Assembly (NCBI RefSeq): GCF_038502225.1
Contig: NC_091383.1
Location: 2,182,001 to 2,246,000, forward strand
Reading direction: 5' to 3'
Length of the DNA stretch: 64,000 bases
DNA from: Cherax quadricarinatus
Lineage: Eukaryota; Arthropoda; Malacostraca; Decapoda; Parastacidae
Part shown: piece after piece, positions 10,298-19,978 of the stretch
Numbering within the stretch: position 1 is the first letter of the stretch
How the letters are laid out: each line of letters begins with the position of its first letter
The notes under the pieces: model-generated
What the model saw: the letters and a program-made list of their open reading frames with translations, nothing else
What the model was told of the DNA's origin: nothing
Databases searched by the model: none
Made by a program: the position numbers and the translations under genes

Positions 10298-12415
10298 AAT
10301 GGCAAAGTAGCACGAGAACAAATAAGGCAAAAATAATGAACAATAAAAATGATATAAAATTCTAGAATTGAAATAAAAGATATACAACTAATTCTGCAGA
10401 AGGAATAAAAAAAAAATGTCTAAGATACACTGCAAGAGGAAGGACAACTCAAGGTCAAGAAAAATTTACATTGAAATATACAAGTAAAAATATTACTGGA
10501 GACTGAATTAAATGCAAAATGAGCTGTCTTTACTCTTGCTAATAAAGAAATTAATTAATTAAATTTTAAATCAATGTAAAAGTATAAAATAAAATTATTA
10601 AATTGTTAACTGGGAAATTTAAGTATTTTCTAAGAATGCATAGACAAAATTAAAATATAATTCATAAAAATATCAATAAAAAGAAAATAATTCACTGCAG
10701 AACAAGTGCAACAAAATAATTCACTGCAGAACAAGTGCAACAAAATAAACTGCAGAACAAGTGCAAAAAATAATCACTGCAGTAACAAAGTGTCACTGGG
10801 AAAACTCAGGTTAAATAATGAAATAAAATTATGAAGAAAAAAAATAAACTGATTGAACACTTTAACTCTTAATTTTAAATTAGACAAAACAATTTACTCA
10901 AACAGAGTAAAGAAAACACTTTACGTTAAAAGTAATTAAAATTTCATCAAGAGTGAATTTGTTCAAAGAAATATAAAAATATGAATAAAATAAAACAAAG
11001 GAACAAAACGGGTAGGTTAACACTTACAGTGGCAGGGCACACTTCATTATTATAATATATTCTTACAACAAAATCCTGCTGTGACTGATACGACAATACA
11101 ACAAAATCTTGCTGTGACTGATACGACAAAAATTTGCTGGCAAAAATAATGGTACACAGTCTGCGAAAAAATTAGAGGAATGAGACACTGCTGGCATACG
11201 AAAAAAAGACACACATAGAAATAAATGGATAATTTGGTATACTGGGGTGAATATCACTGCATGAAATACAATGACAATTACTGGAGAATACAACGCTGAA
11301 AGAATACAATAAAAAAAATGAATCACTTCACACAGAGTGACTGACTGGTACACTACACAATAATACTTACTAGAGACAGGAGTAGCATAAAGAAAAAAAA
11401 AACACAGATAAAAAAAAATATAAGATAAGTGAAAACACTGAAAAATATTATAAAAATAATGAGTCAAAGAAATACTGCGTTTACACTGAAAACACAAGGT
11501 TTAGAGTACACAAGCAATTTACTATAAATGTCTCACACACGCAAATGTCTTTAAATGCAAGAAAAATGACTCTAAATTATCACTGAAGTCTGTAGTAGTC
11601 GGGTGATTACTGGTGATGAGGGTAGGTTGTAGGTTGTCCTGCGCGGTGATGGACGCCTCCTACACTCACTGTTGTCGGAAGAAATGCGCTCACTCGGTGA
11701 ACTCCCATAATTGGATTTTATCGTTGGCGCTCACCTACAATCTCTTGACCAATTATGTGAGCCAAAACAGTAGTAGGACCCGGTACAAGGGTGCAAACAA
11801 CCACAGGTAGGTGAGGTGGGTGGCTGGTGGTGGTGGTTGAGAGTATGGTGGGCGAGAGACTCTCGCTGGGGCACTGCCGCGCACCCCACTCTACCCACGA
11901 AGGTGGCTTGATAAGCCACTCTATGCCACAGGAATGGTGAAAACCACTCTTAGCATCCAACAGGGAGCACAAAGCGATATAGACAATACTTCAGAGGAAC
12001 TTGGCTTACTTCTTACTGCGTGGCTTACTTCTCTCTCTCAGCTGGGTTAGAAGCTGGGTTGGCTGACTGGCTTACCCCACGAGAATGGCTGACTGGAAGA
12101 CGTGTAACGATGCACAAAGCACGGAGGAGCAGTTGGATGACAGGAGACAGGCTGGATGATAGGCTGACTGGCGTTCACTTCCACAGTCTGGCTTACTGAC
12201 TGGCTTAATTGCAAAATCCGGGTCAACCCCTCGGAGATTGAAGCAATTAGCACACGAACTAAGCCAGGAAGCTTGAAACGGCTGCAACAGGCTCGCAGGC
12301 TGGAGGTGGTGAGTGAGGGTAGTGCTGGTGGGTGACGGTTCACCTTTGACCCTGCCGCTACTCACAAACAGCCTTCTAACGTCTTGAATTACCCTTAAAA
12401 ACGTAAATCCACGCT
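10298..12415 (-). other. long untranslated leader of the LTR element
   Basis: About 2.1 kb between the primer binding site and gag. The part next to gag (10298-11600) is very AT-rich, and the part next to the LTR (11600-12415) is GC-richer. It carries two short tandem duplications: a 29-bp unit around 10692-10760 (TCACTGCAGAACAAGTGC) and a 33-bp unit at 11065-11097 and 11098-11130. Open frames here (for example 11063-11497, rich in F, Y, C and L) look like translated AT-rich DNA with no motif, so I do not call genes. A leader this long could hold packaging or translation signals, but none can be identified by eye. Confidence 0.6.
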
Positions 12416-12432
12416 CCACACCGCTGTCACCA
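12416..12432 (-). other. candidate primer binding site, tRNA-Leu-like
   Basis: On the element strand the sequence TGGTGACAGCGGTGTGG lies 2 nt from the shared LTR end. It begins with the TGG expected to pair with a tRNA CCA terminus. From memory it resembles the complement of the 3' end of metazoan tRNA-Leu(AAG), with about two mismatches. Position and the TGG are seen directly; the tRNA identity is an inference. Confidence 0.6.
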
Positions 12433-12434
12433 TT

Positions 12435-12715
12435 TATCATGTGGGAGTTCGACACGTGGATTAGGTAAGAAATACTCACGTAGGCTGGTAGTACGTATAA
12501 TTACAGATAATGTGTGTAACGCCCTTACAGCCGTGACCTGCCTCCTTGCTCACACTCGTAACACTGACTGACTGGCCGCCCACAGTACCCAGTGAGAGGG
12601 TCTTTGAAATAATGCCAGGTCAGCGCAATATGAGTTCAGATAGTGACTCAGGCAGAGACGGTTGGTCGTTGAGTCAACAGTACACTGGTTACTGGTAACT
12701 GGTTACTACTACTGA
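12435..12715 (-). repeat. 5' LTR
   Basis: Near-identical partner of 4114-4393. The shared sequence stops at about 12713-12715 (CTACTACTGA), where 52-bp satellite sequence (GATAGACTTTAAACCCC) begins. The LTR may be complete, with an AGTAGT... start in element orientation, or cut short by the satellite. Confidence 0.83.
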
Positions 12716-13043
12716 TAGACTTTAAACCCCATTAACCAACCAACCTTAGTGACCCTCATGTAGTAGATAGACTTTAAACCCCATTAACCAACCAACCTTA
12801 ATGACCCTCGTGTAGTAGATAGACTTTAAACCCCATTAACCAACCAACCTTAATGACCCTCGTGTAGTAGATAGACTTTAAACCCCATTAACCAACCAAC
12901 CTTAATGATCCTCGTGTAGTAGATAGACTTTAAACCCCATTAATCAACCAACCTTAATGACCCTCGTGTAGTAGATAGACTTTAAACCCCATTAACCAAC
13001 CAACCTTAATGACCCTCGTGTAGTAGATAGACTTTAAACCCCA
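12714..13043. repeat. 52-bp satellite, left block (about 6 units)
   Basis: The unit includes GATAGACTTTAAACCCCATT, AACCAACCAACC and TTAATGACCCTCGTGTAGTA, and repeats every 52 bp. The block ends at AAACCCCA, and the matching unit resumes as TAACCAACCAACC at about 15558, so an L1 LINE interrupts one monomer. Confidence 0.95.
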
Positions 13044-13045
13044 CA

Positions 13046-14737
13046 TCTGTTGCATCAACACTAGTAAGTAAACTACCAGCTGCATCAAATACCTTTAACA
13101 CAGACTCTGATAAGTTTCAAACATACTATACCAATAAAGGGGTAACCCCAAACAGTTGTCAACTAGTAAGTGTATCTCATGACTTCATTCAAAAAGAACT
13201 AAGCAGGTTAAACCCAACTAAGAGCACAGGCCCTGATAACATCCCGTCTAAGTTCCTAAAAGATGGTGCTTTTGAACTGTCAATCCCTATTGCTCACATA
13301 ATAAATCTATCAATCACCACTAATACCGTACCGGAGGGGTTCAAGGAGGCCAGAGTTACTCCTATCTTCAAGAAAAATAATAGGTCTGATGTAAGCAACT
13401 ATAGACCTGTTAGTATACTCAGTATAATATCTAAAATTCTGGAGAGGGCGGTGTATTCTCAAGTAGTTAAGTACCTTAATGGCAACAGCATTCTCCATAG
13501 CTATCAATCGGGCTTTAGGAGATCCTACTCAACCGATACCTCCCTTATTAATCTGATGGATTACCTGAGAACTGAAATGTCAAAAGGGAACCTCATAGGT
13601 ATGGTAACCTTAGACCTGCAAAAGGCCTTCGATACTGTCAACCACAATATATTATGTAAGAAACTTCAAGCTATCGGTATAGGTTCTGTAGACTGGTTTA
13701 AGTCCTACCTTAGCAAGAGGAGACAAATTGTCGAAATCAACAAAACGGAATCAGAACCCCTGCCGATAACATGTGGAGTTCCCCAAGGTAGTATTCTGGG
13801 TCCCTTATTATTCTTATGTTATGTCAATGATATGCCTATTAGTGTCAAGTGCAAACTCCTACTGTATGCAGATGACAGTGCTCTGTTAGTGACAGGTAAA
13901 GACCCACAAGATATTGCTAATGTTTTAACACTGGAACTGGAGTCCTGCAGCAAATGGTTAGTAGACAACAAACTATCATTACACCTAGGGAAAACTGAAG
14001 CCATTCTCTTTGGCACGAAACATAAACTGAGAAGGGTAAATAATTTTAATGTTCAGTGTAATGGGGAGCCCATCACTTTGGTTTCATCAGTTAAATATCT
14101 GGGAATCCCCTTTGACCCATGCATGTCAGGAGAATTGATAGGGAACAGTGTAGTAAAGAAAGCGAATGCCAGGCTGAAGTTCCTGTATAGACAAGCACAG
14201 TGTCTACCTACTGAGGCTCGCAGGACCCTATGTCTAGCCCTTATACAATGCCATATGGATTACGCTTGCTCTTCTTGGTACTCTGCCTTGACAAAAAAAC
14301 TGAAAGATAGACTGCAAATCACCCAGAACAAAATCGTAAGATTCATCCTGGGGCTGGGACCAAGAGAACATGTAGGCCAGGATGAATTACAGCAGTTGGA
14401 TATGCTGAATGTTGAAGACACAGTAAAACAACTGAAGCTAAATCATGTTTATAAAATTACTCACAAACAGTGTCCAGAATATCTTGCTGTCAATTTTGTC
14501 AAGGTCGGGAACCAAAGCAATCATAGTACTAGGGGGAGAGAGCACAACTTTGTAGTACCCACAGTCAGTGGCCAGGCTTCAAACACCTTTTATTGTACAG
14601 CAATAAATGAATGGAACAGACTACCCACAAATGTCAAGGCCAGTCATAGCATGAACCAGTTCAAGAAGAGTGCCAAAAAGTGTCTGATGAATGTAGCTAC
14701 AGAAAGGGAGGGGAATGATTTTCTATTTTTTAGCTAA
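13046..14737 (+). CDS. partial ORF2: LINE reverse transcriptase (5'-truncated)
   Basis: The frame is open from the satellite junction to the stop at 14737, about 564 codons. The first internal ATG is at 13451, but clear RT homology starts well before it (GPDNIP near 13230, then NYRPVS near 13400), so the real protein began upstream and has lost its N-terminus, including any endonuclease. Visible RT motifs: QSGFR, the first catalytic block DLQKAFDTVNH, GVPQGSILGPLLF, and YADD with its catalytic aspartates. The C-terminal region ends in an EWNRLP module shared with fragment L1-B at 23328-23500. The family is jockey/CR1-like by general appearance, not firmly placed. Codons at 14195-14215 (reading AQCLPTE) match the 21-bp satellite of array B exactly. 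Confidence 0.88.
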   Translation, partial: SVASTLVSKLPAASNTFNTDSDKFQTYYTNKGVTPNSCQLVSVSHDFIQKELSRLNPTKSTGPDNIPSKFLKDGAFELSIPIAHIINLSITTNTVPEGFKEARVTPIFKKNNRSDVSNYRPVSILSIISKILERAVYSQVVKYLNGNSILHSYQSGFRRSYSTDTSLINLMDYLRTEMSKGNLIGMVTLDLQKAFDTVNHNILCKKLQAIGIGSVDWFKSYLSKRRQIVEINKTESEPLPITCGVPQGSILGPLLFLCYVNDMPISVKCKLLLYADDSALLVTGKDPQDIANVLTLELESCSKWLVDNKLSLHLGKTEAILFGTKHKLRRVNNFNVQCNGEPITLVSSVKYLGIPFDPCMSGELIGNSVVKKANARLKFLYRQAQCLPTEARRTLCLALIQCHMDYACSSWYSALTKKLKDRLQITQNKIVRFILGLGPREHVGQDELQQLDMLNVEDTVKQLKLNHVYKITHKQCPEYLAVNFVKVGNQSNHSTRGREHNFVVPTVSGQASNTFYCTAINEWNRLPTNVKASHSMNQFKKSAKKCLMNVATEREGNDFLFFS

Positions 14738-14765
14738 AATACGTGTAAATTTTACCTTATCCCTA

Positions 14766-15247
14766 GTAATGACCCTCGTATTGTAGATAGTCTTAATGAC
14801 CCTCGTGTAGTAGATAGTCTTAATGACCCTCGTATTGTAGATAGTCGTAATGACCCTCGGGTAGTAGATAGTCTTAATGACCCTCGTATTGTAGATAGTC
14901 TTAATGACCCTCGTGTAGTAGATAGTCTTAATGACCCTCGTATTGTAGATAGTCGTAATGACCCTCGGGTAGTAGATAGTCTTAATGACCCTCGTATTGT
15001 AGATAGTCTTAATGACCCTCGTGTAGTAGATAGTCTTAATGACCCTCGTATTGTAGATAGTCGTAATGACCCTCGGGTAGTAGATAGTCTTAATGACCCT
15101 CGTATTGTAGATAGTCTTAATGACCCTCGTGTAGTAGATAGTCTTAATGACCCTCGTATTGTAGATAGTCGTAATGACCCTCGTGTAGTAGATAGCCTTA
15201 ATGACCCTCGTGTAGTAGATAGTCTTAATGACCCTCGTGTAGTAGAC
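14766..15247. repeat. 27-bp repeat with 108-bp higher-order period
   Basis: Monomers of 27 bp (TAATGACCCTCGT..., then TAGATAGTC and one or two more bases) occur in a fixed order of four variants: GTATTG/tctt, GTGTAG/tctt, GTATTG/tcgt, GGGTAG/tctt. The set of four (108 bp) repeats about four times before ending in less ordered units. The core TTAATGACCCTCGTGTAGTA is shared with the 52-bp satellite. Confidence 0.92.
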
Positions 15248-15503
15248 AGTCTTTTTAGTATGATAATAAGATGTTATCTTCATTATAGAATAATAAGAAA
15301 ATATTATAACCTTTATATTATAATAATAAGGTAAAAGGACCACAATGGAAATAAGTCAGTGTGTCTGACTTTGTTGGGTTATCCCAGGTTATCCCAGGTT
15401 ATCCCAGGTTATCCCAGGTTATCCCAGGTTATCCCAGGTTCTCTACACATATGCTGCTATGTATGATAATTCTATGTAACTGTATTTGTGTATACCTGAA
15501 TAA

Positions 15504-15558
<55 letters not shown>
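15248..15558 (+). other. LINE 3' end with 10-bp repeat, AATAAA and (CTTA)n tail
   Basis: 15248-15335 is AT-rich. From about 15336 the sequence (GGACCACAATGGAA...) matches the 3' part of the SINE at 22727-22790. GTTATCCCAG is repeated about six times (15377-15440) where the SINE has one related copy. AATAAA at 15499-15504 is followed by about 13 copies of CTTA (15505-15558). A shared 3' end between a SINE and a LINE is expected when the SINE borrows the LINE machinery. Confidence 0.75.
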
Positions 15559-17265
15559 AACCAACCAACCTTAATGACCCTCGTGTAGTAGATAGACTTT
15601 AAACCCCATTAACCAACCAACCTTAATGACCCTCGTGTAGTAGATAGACTTTAAACCCCATTAACCAACCAACCTTAATGACCCTCGTGTAGTAGATAGA
15701 CTTTAAACCCCATTAACCAACCAACCTTAGTGACCCTCGTGTAGTAGATAGACTTTAAACCCCATTAACCAACCAACCTTAATGACCCTCGTGTAGTAGA
15801 TAGACTTTAAACCCCATTAACCAACCAACCTTAATGACCCTCGTGTAGTAGATAGACTTTAAACCCCATTAACCAACCAACCTTAATGACCCTCGTGTAG
15901 TAGATAGACTTTAAACCCCATTAACCAACCAACCTTAATGACCCTCGTGTAGTAGATAGACTTTAAACCCCATTAACCAACCAACCTTAATGACCCTCGT
16001 GTACTAGATAGACTTTAAACCCCATTAACCAACCAACCTTAATGACCCTCGTGTAGTAGATAGACTTTAAACCCCATTAACCAACCAACCTTAATGACCC
16101 TCGTGTAGTAGATAGACTTTAAACCCCATTAACCAACCAACCTTAATGACCCTCGTGTAGTAGATAGACTTTAAACCCCATTAACCAACCAACCTTAATG
16201 ACCCTCGTGTAGTAGATAGACTTTAAACCCCATTAACCAACCAACCTTAATGACCCTCGTGTAGTAGATAGACTTTAAACCCCATTAACCAAGCAACCTT
16301 AATGACCCTCGTGTAGTAGATAGACTTTAAACCCCATTAACCAACCAACCTTAATGACCCTCGTGTAGTAGATAGACTTTAAACCCCATTAACCAACCAA
16401 CCTTAATGACCCTCGTGTAGTAGATAGACTTTAAACCCCATTAACCAACCAACCTTAATGACCCTCGTGTAGTAGATAGACTTTAAACCCCATTAACCAA
16501 CCAACCTTAATGACCCTCGTGTAGTAGATAGACTTTAAACCCCATTAACCAACCAACCTTAATGACCCTCGTGTAGTAGATAGACTTTAAACCCCATTAA
16601 CCAACCAACCTTAATGACCCTCGTGTAGTAGATAGACTTTAAACCCCATTAACCAACCAACCTTAATGACCCTCGTGTAGTAGATAGACTTTAAACTCCA
16701 TTAACCAACCAACCTTAATGCCCCTCGTGTAGTAGATAGACTTTAAACCCCATTAACCAACCAACCTTAATGACCCTCGTGTAGTAGATAGACTTTAAAC
16801 CCCATTAACCAACCAACCTTAATGACCCTCGTGTAGTAGATAGACTTTAAACCCCATTAACCAACCAACCTTAATGACCCTCGTGTAGTAGATAGACTTT
16901 AAACCCCATTAACCAACCAACCTTAATGACCCTCGTGTAGTAGATAGACTTTAAACCCCATTAACCAACCAGCCTTAATGACCCTCGTGTAGTAGATAGA
17001 CTTTAAACCCCATTAACCAACCAACCTTAATGACCCTCGTGTAGTAGATAGACTTTAAACCCCATTAACCAACCAACCTTAATGACCCTCGTGTAGTAGA
17101 TAGACTTTAAACCCCATTAACCAACCAACCTTAATGACTCTCGTGTAGTAGATAGACTTTAAACCCCATTAACCAACCAACCTTAATGACCCTCGTGTAG
17201 TAGATAGACTTTAAACCCCATTAACCAACCAACCTTAATGACCCTCGTGTAGTAGATAGACTTTA
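15559..17265. repeat. 52-bp satellite, main block (about 33 units)
   Basis: The same unit as at 12714-13043, highly homogeneous with only scattered substitutions (for example near 16010, 16290, 16697 and 16971). It fades into unique AT-rich sequence at 17266. No open frame or gene. Confidence 0.96.
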
Positions 17266-17434
17266 AGCCAAATTAACCAATCAACACAATTTTGATTTTG
17301 TTATCCATTAATATAGTTAAAGAAAACGAAATGTAATTAAATATTTATAGAAAACGAGTTTGCGGGTAACTAAAAGATTATCTGAATGTTTTAAGTAAGT
17401 TATCTTAGAGAGGTGTAATAATAATAATAATAAT
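17266..17434. other. AT-rich spacer ending in (AAT)n
   Basis: Unique AT-rich sequence with an (AAT)n microsatellite at about 17417-17434. No gene is seen. Confidence 0.6.
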
Positions 17435-17475
17435 ACACCAGTCCACTAACATCCTGGGTGTTAGTGGACTGGTGT
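17435..17475. other. 17-bp inverted repeat at the satellite boundary
   Basis: ACACCAGTCCACTAACA (17435-17451) is the exact reverse complement of TGTTAGTGGACTGGTGT (17459-17475), with a 7-nt spacer. The left arm is therefore an inverted piece of the 32-bp satellite unit, and the array starts with a fold-back. Confidence 0.88.
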
Positions 17476-19978
17476 GGGTCACATCCTGGGTGTTAGTGGA
17501 CTGGTGTGGGTCACATCCTGGGTGTTAGTGGACTGGTGTGGGTCACATCCTGGGTGTTAGTGGACTGGTGTGGGTCACATCCTGGGTGTTAGTGGACTGG
17601 TGTGGGTCACATCCTGGGTGTTAGTGGACTGGTGTGGGTCACATCCTGGGTGTTAGTGGACTGGTGTGGGTCACATCCTGGGTGTTAGTGGACTGGTGTG
17701 GGTCACATCCTGGGTGTTAGTGGACTGGTGTGGGTCACATCCTGGGTGTTAGTGGACTGGTGTGGGTCACATCCTGGGTGTTAGTGGACTGGTGTGGGTC
17801 ACATCCTGGGTGTTAGTGGACTGGTGTGGGTCACATCCTGGGTGTTAGTGGACTGGTGTGGGTCACATCCTGGGTGTTAGTGGACTGGTGTGGGTCACAT
17901 CCTGGGTGTTAGTGGACTGGTGTGGGTCACATCCTGGGTGTTAGTGGACTGGTGTGGGTCACATCCTGGGTGTTAGTGGACTGGTGTGGGTCACATCCTG
18001 GGTGTTAGTGGACTGGTGTGGGTCACATCCTGGGTGTTAGTGGACTGGTGTGGGTCACATCCTGGGTGTTAGTGGACTGGTGTGGGTCACATCCTGGGTG
18101 TTAGTGGACTGGTGTGGGTCACATCCTGGGTGTTAGTGGACTGGTGTGGGTCACATCCTGGGTGTTAGTGGACTGGTGTGGGTCACATCCTGGGTGTTAG
18201 TGGACTGGTGTGGGTCACATCCTGGGTGTTAGTGGACTGGTGTGGGTCACATCCTGGGTGTTAGTGGACTGGTGTGGGTCACATCCTGGGTGTTAGTGGA
18301 CTGGTGTGGGTCACATCCTGGGTGTTAGTGGACTGGTGTGGGTCACATCCTGGGTGTTAGTGGACTGGTGTGGGTCACATCCTGGGTGTTAGTGGACTGG
18401 TGTGGGTCACATCCTGGGTGTTAGTGGACTGGTGTGGGTCACATCCTGGGTGTTAGTGGACTGGTGTGGGTCACATCCTGGGTGTTAGTGGACTGGTGTG
18501 GGTCACATCCTGGGTGTTAGTGGACTGGTGTGGGTCACATCCTGGGTGTTAGTGGACTGGTGTGGGTCACATCCTGGGTGTTAGTGGACTGGTGTGGGTC
18601 ACATCCTGGGTGTTAGTGGACTGGTGTGGGTCACATCCTGGGTGTTAGTGGACTGGTGTGGGTCACATCCTGGGTGTTAGTGGACTGGTGTGGGTCACAT
18701 CCTGGGTGTTAGTGGACTGGTGTGGGTCACATCCTGGGTGTTAGTGGACTGGTGTGGGTCACATCCTGGGTGTTAGTGGACTGGTGTGGGTCACATCCTG
18801 GGTGTTAGTGGACTGGTGTGGGTCACATCCTGGGTGTTAGTGGACTGGTGTGGGTCACATCCTGGGTGTTAGTGGACTGGTGTGGGTCACATCCTGGGTG
18901 TTAGTGGACTGGTGTGGGTCACATCCTGGGTGTTAGTGGACTGGTGTGGGTCACATCCTGGGTGTTAGTGGACTGGTGTGGGTCACATCCTGGGTGTTAG
19001 TGGACTGGTGTGGGTCACATCCTGGGTGTTAGTGGACTGGTGTGGGTCACATCCTGGGTGTTAGTGGACTGGTGTGGGTCACATCCTGGGTGTTAGTGGA
19101 CTGGTGTGGGTCACATCCTGGGTGTTAGTGGACTGGTGTGGGTCACATCCTGGGTGTTAGTGGACTGGTGTGGGTCACATCCTGGGTGTTAGTGGACTGG
19201 TGTGGGTCACATCCTGGGTGTTAGTGGACTGGTGTGGGTGGCATCCTGGGTGTTAGTGGACTGGTGTGGGTCACATCCTGGGTGTTAGTCGACTGGTGTG
19301 GGTCACATCCTGGGTGTTAGTGGACTGGTGTGGGTCACATCCTGGGTGTTAGTGGACTGGTGTGGGTCGCATCCTGGGTGTTAGTGGACTGGTGTGGGTC
19401 GCATCCTGGGTGTTAGTGGACTGGTGTGGGTCACATCCTGGGTGTTAGTGGACTGGTGTGGGTCACATCCTGGGTGTTAGTGGACTGGTGTGGGTCACAT
19501 CCTGGGTGTTAGTGGACTGGTGTGGGTCACATCCTGGGTGTTAGTGGACTGGTGTGGGTCACATCCTGGGTGTTAGTGGACTGGTGTGGGCCACATCCTG
19601 GGTGTTAGTGGACTGGTGTGGGTCGCATCCTAGGTGTTAGTGGACTGGTGTGGGTCACATCCTGGGTGTTAGTGGGCTGGTGTGGGTCACATCCTGGGTG
19701 TTAGTGGACTGGTGTGGGTCACATCCTGGGTGTTAATGGACTAGTGTGGGTCACATCCTGGGTGTTAATGGACTAGTGTGGGTCACATCCTGGGTGTTAA
19801 TGGACTAGTGTGGGTCACATCCTGGGTGTTAATGGACTAGTGTGGGTCACATCCTGGGTGTTAGTGGACTGGTGTGGGTCACATCCTGGGTGTTAATGGA
19901 CTGGTGTGGGTCACATCCTGGGTGTTAGTGGGCTGGTGTGGGTCACATCCTGGGTGTTAATGGACTAGTGTGGGTCAC
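17451..19978. repeat. 32-bp satellite, about 79 units
   Basis: The unit is CCTGGGTGTTAGTGGACT followed by GGTGTGGGTCACAT, repeating every 32 bp. From about 17460 to 19230 copies are almost identical. Variants (GCATCC, TTAATGGACTAGTG) accumulate only in the last 750 bp. The period is not a multiple of three and no frame is open. The unit corresponds to an internal segment of the tRNA-derived SINEs at 22541, 22919 and 56573. The right edge joins L2-C directly. Confidence 0.97.

Larger units (their letters stand above)
4114..12715 (-). mobile_element. Ty3/gypsy-type LTR retrotransposon, near complete
   Basis: An element of about 8.6 kb read on the minus strand: 5' LTR (12435-12715), candidate primer binding site, a leader of about 2.1 kb, gag, pol (protease, reverse transcriptase, RNase H, integrase), 3' non-coding region and 3' LTR (4114-4393). 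The order with integrase after RNase H is that of Ty3/gypsy (Metaviridae), not Ty1/copia. There is no env-like gene. Both main frames are open and the LTRs differ at only about four places, which points to a young insertion. Oddities: I find no convincing target-site duplication, no clear polypurine tract beside the 3' LTR, and the outer edge of the 5' LTR runs straight into the 52-bp satellite, so that end may be truncated. Confidence 0.9.
13044..15558 (+). mobile_element. L1-A: 5'-truncated non-LTR retrotransposon in the 52-bp satellite
   Basis: Contains an open reverse-transcriptase frame (13046-14737), a 3' region expanded by a 27-bp/108-bp repeat, an AT-rich segment, and a 3' end with an AATAAA signal (15499-15504) followed directly by (CTTA)n. 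The 5' end is cut inside ORF2, as is usual for LINE insertions. Both flanks are 52-bp satellite. No long target duplication is visible. I use 'L1' only as a local label; it does not mean the mammalian L1 family. Confidence 0.85.

Noticed and set aside
11063..11497. 144-codon frame in the LTR-element leader as a possible extra gene or env
   Set aside because: The composition is that of translated AT-rich DNA (F, Y, C, L), with no signal, cleavage site or known motif, and the position upstream of gag does not fit env.
12047..12479. Overlapping minus-strand frames of 98 and 135 codons next to the 5' LTR
   Set aside because: They overlap the primer binding site and LTR and have no motif, so they are chance frames in GC-richer leader sequence.
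14723..15343. 206-codon frame antisense to the L1-A 3' region
   Set aside because: It encodes only translated 27-bp repeats in nine-residue steps plus AT-rich flank.
17451..19978. CRISPR-like array of 32-bp repeats
   Set aside because: Units are contiguous with no unique spacers, the context is eukaryotic, and the unit is traceable to a SINE.
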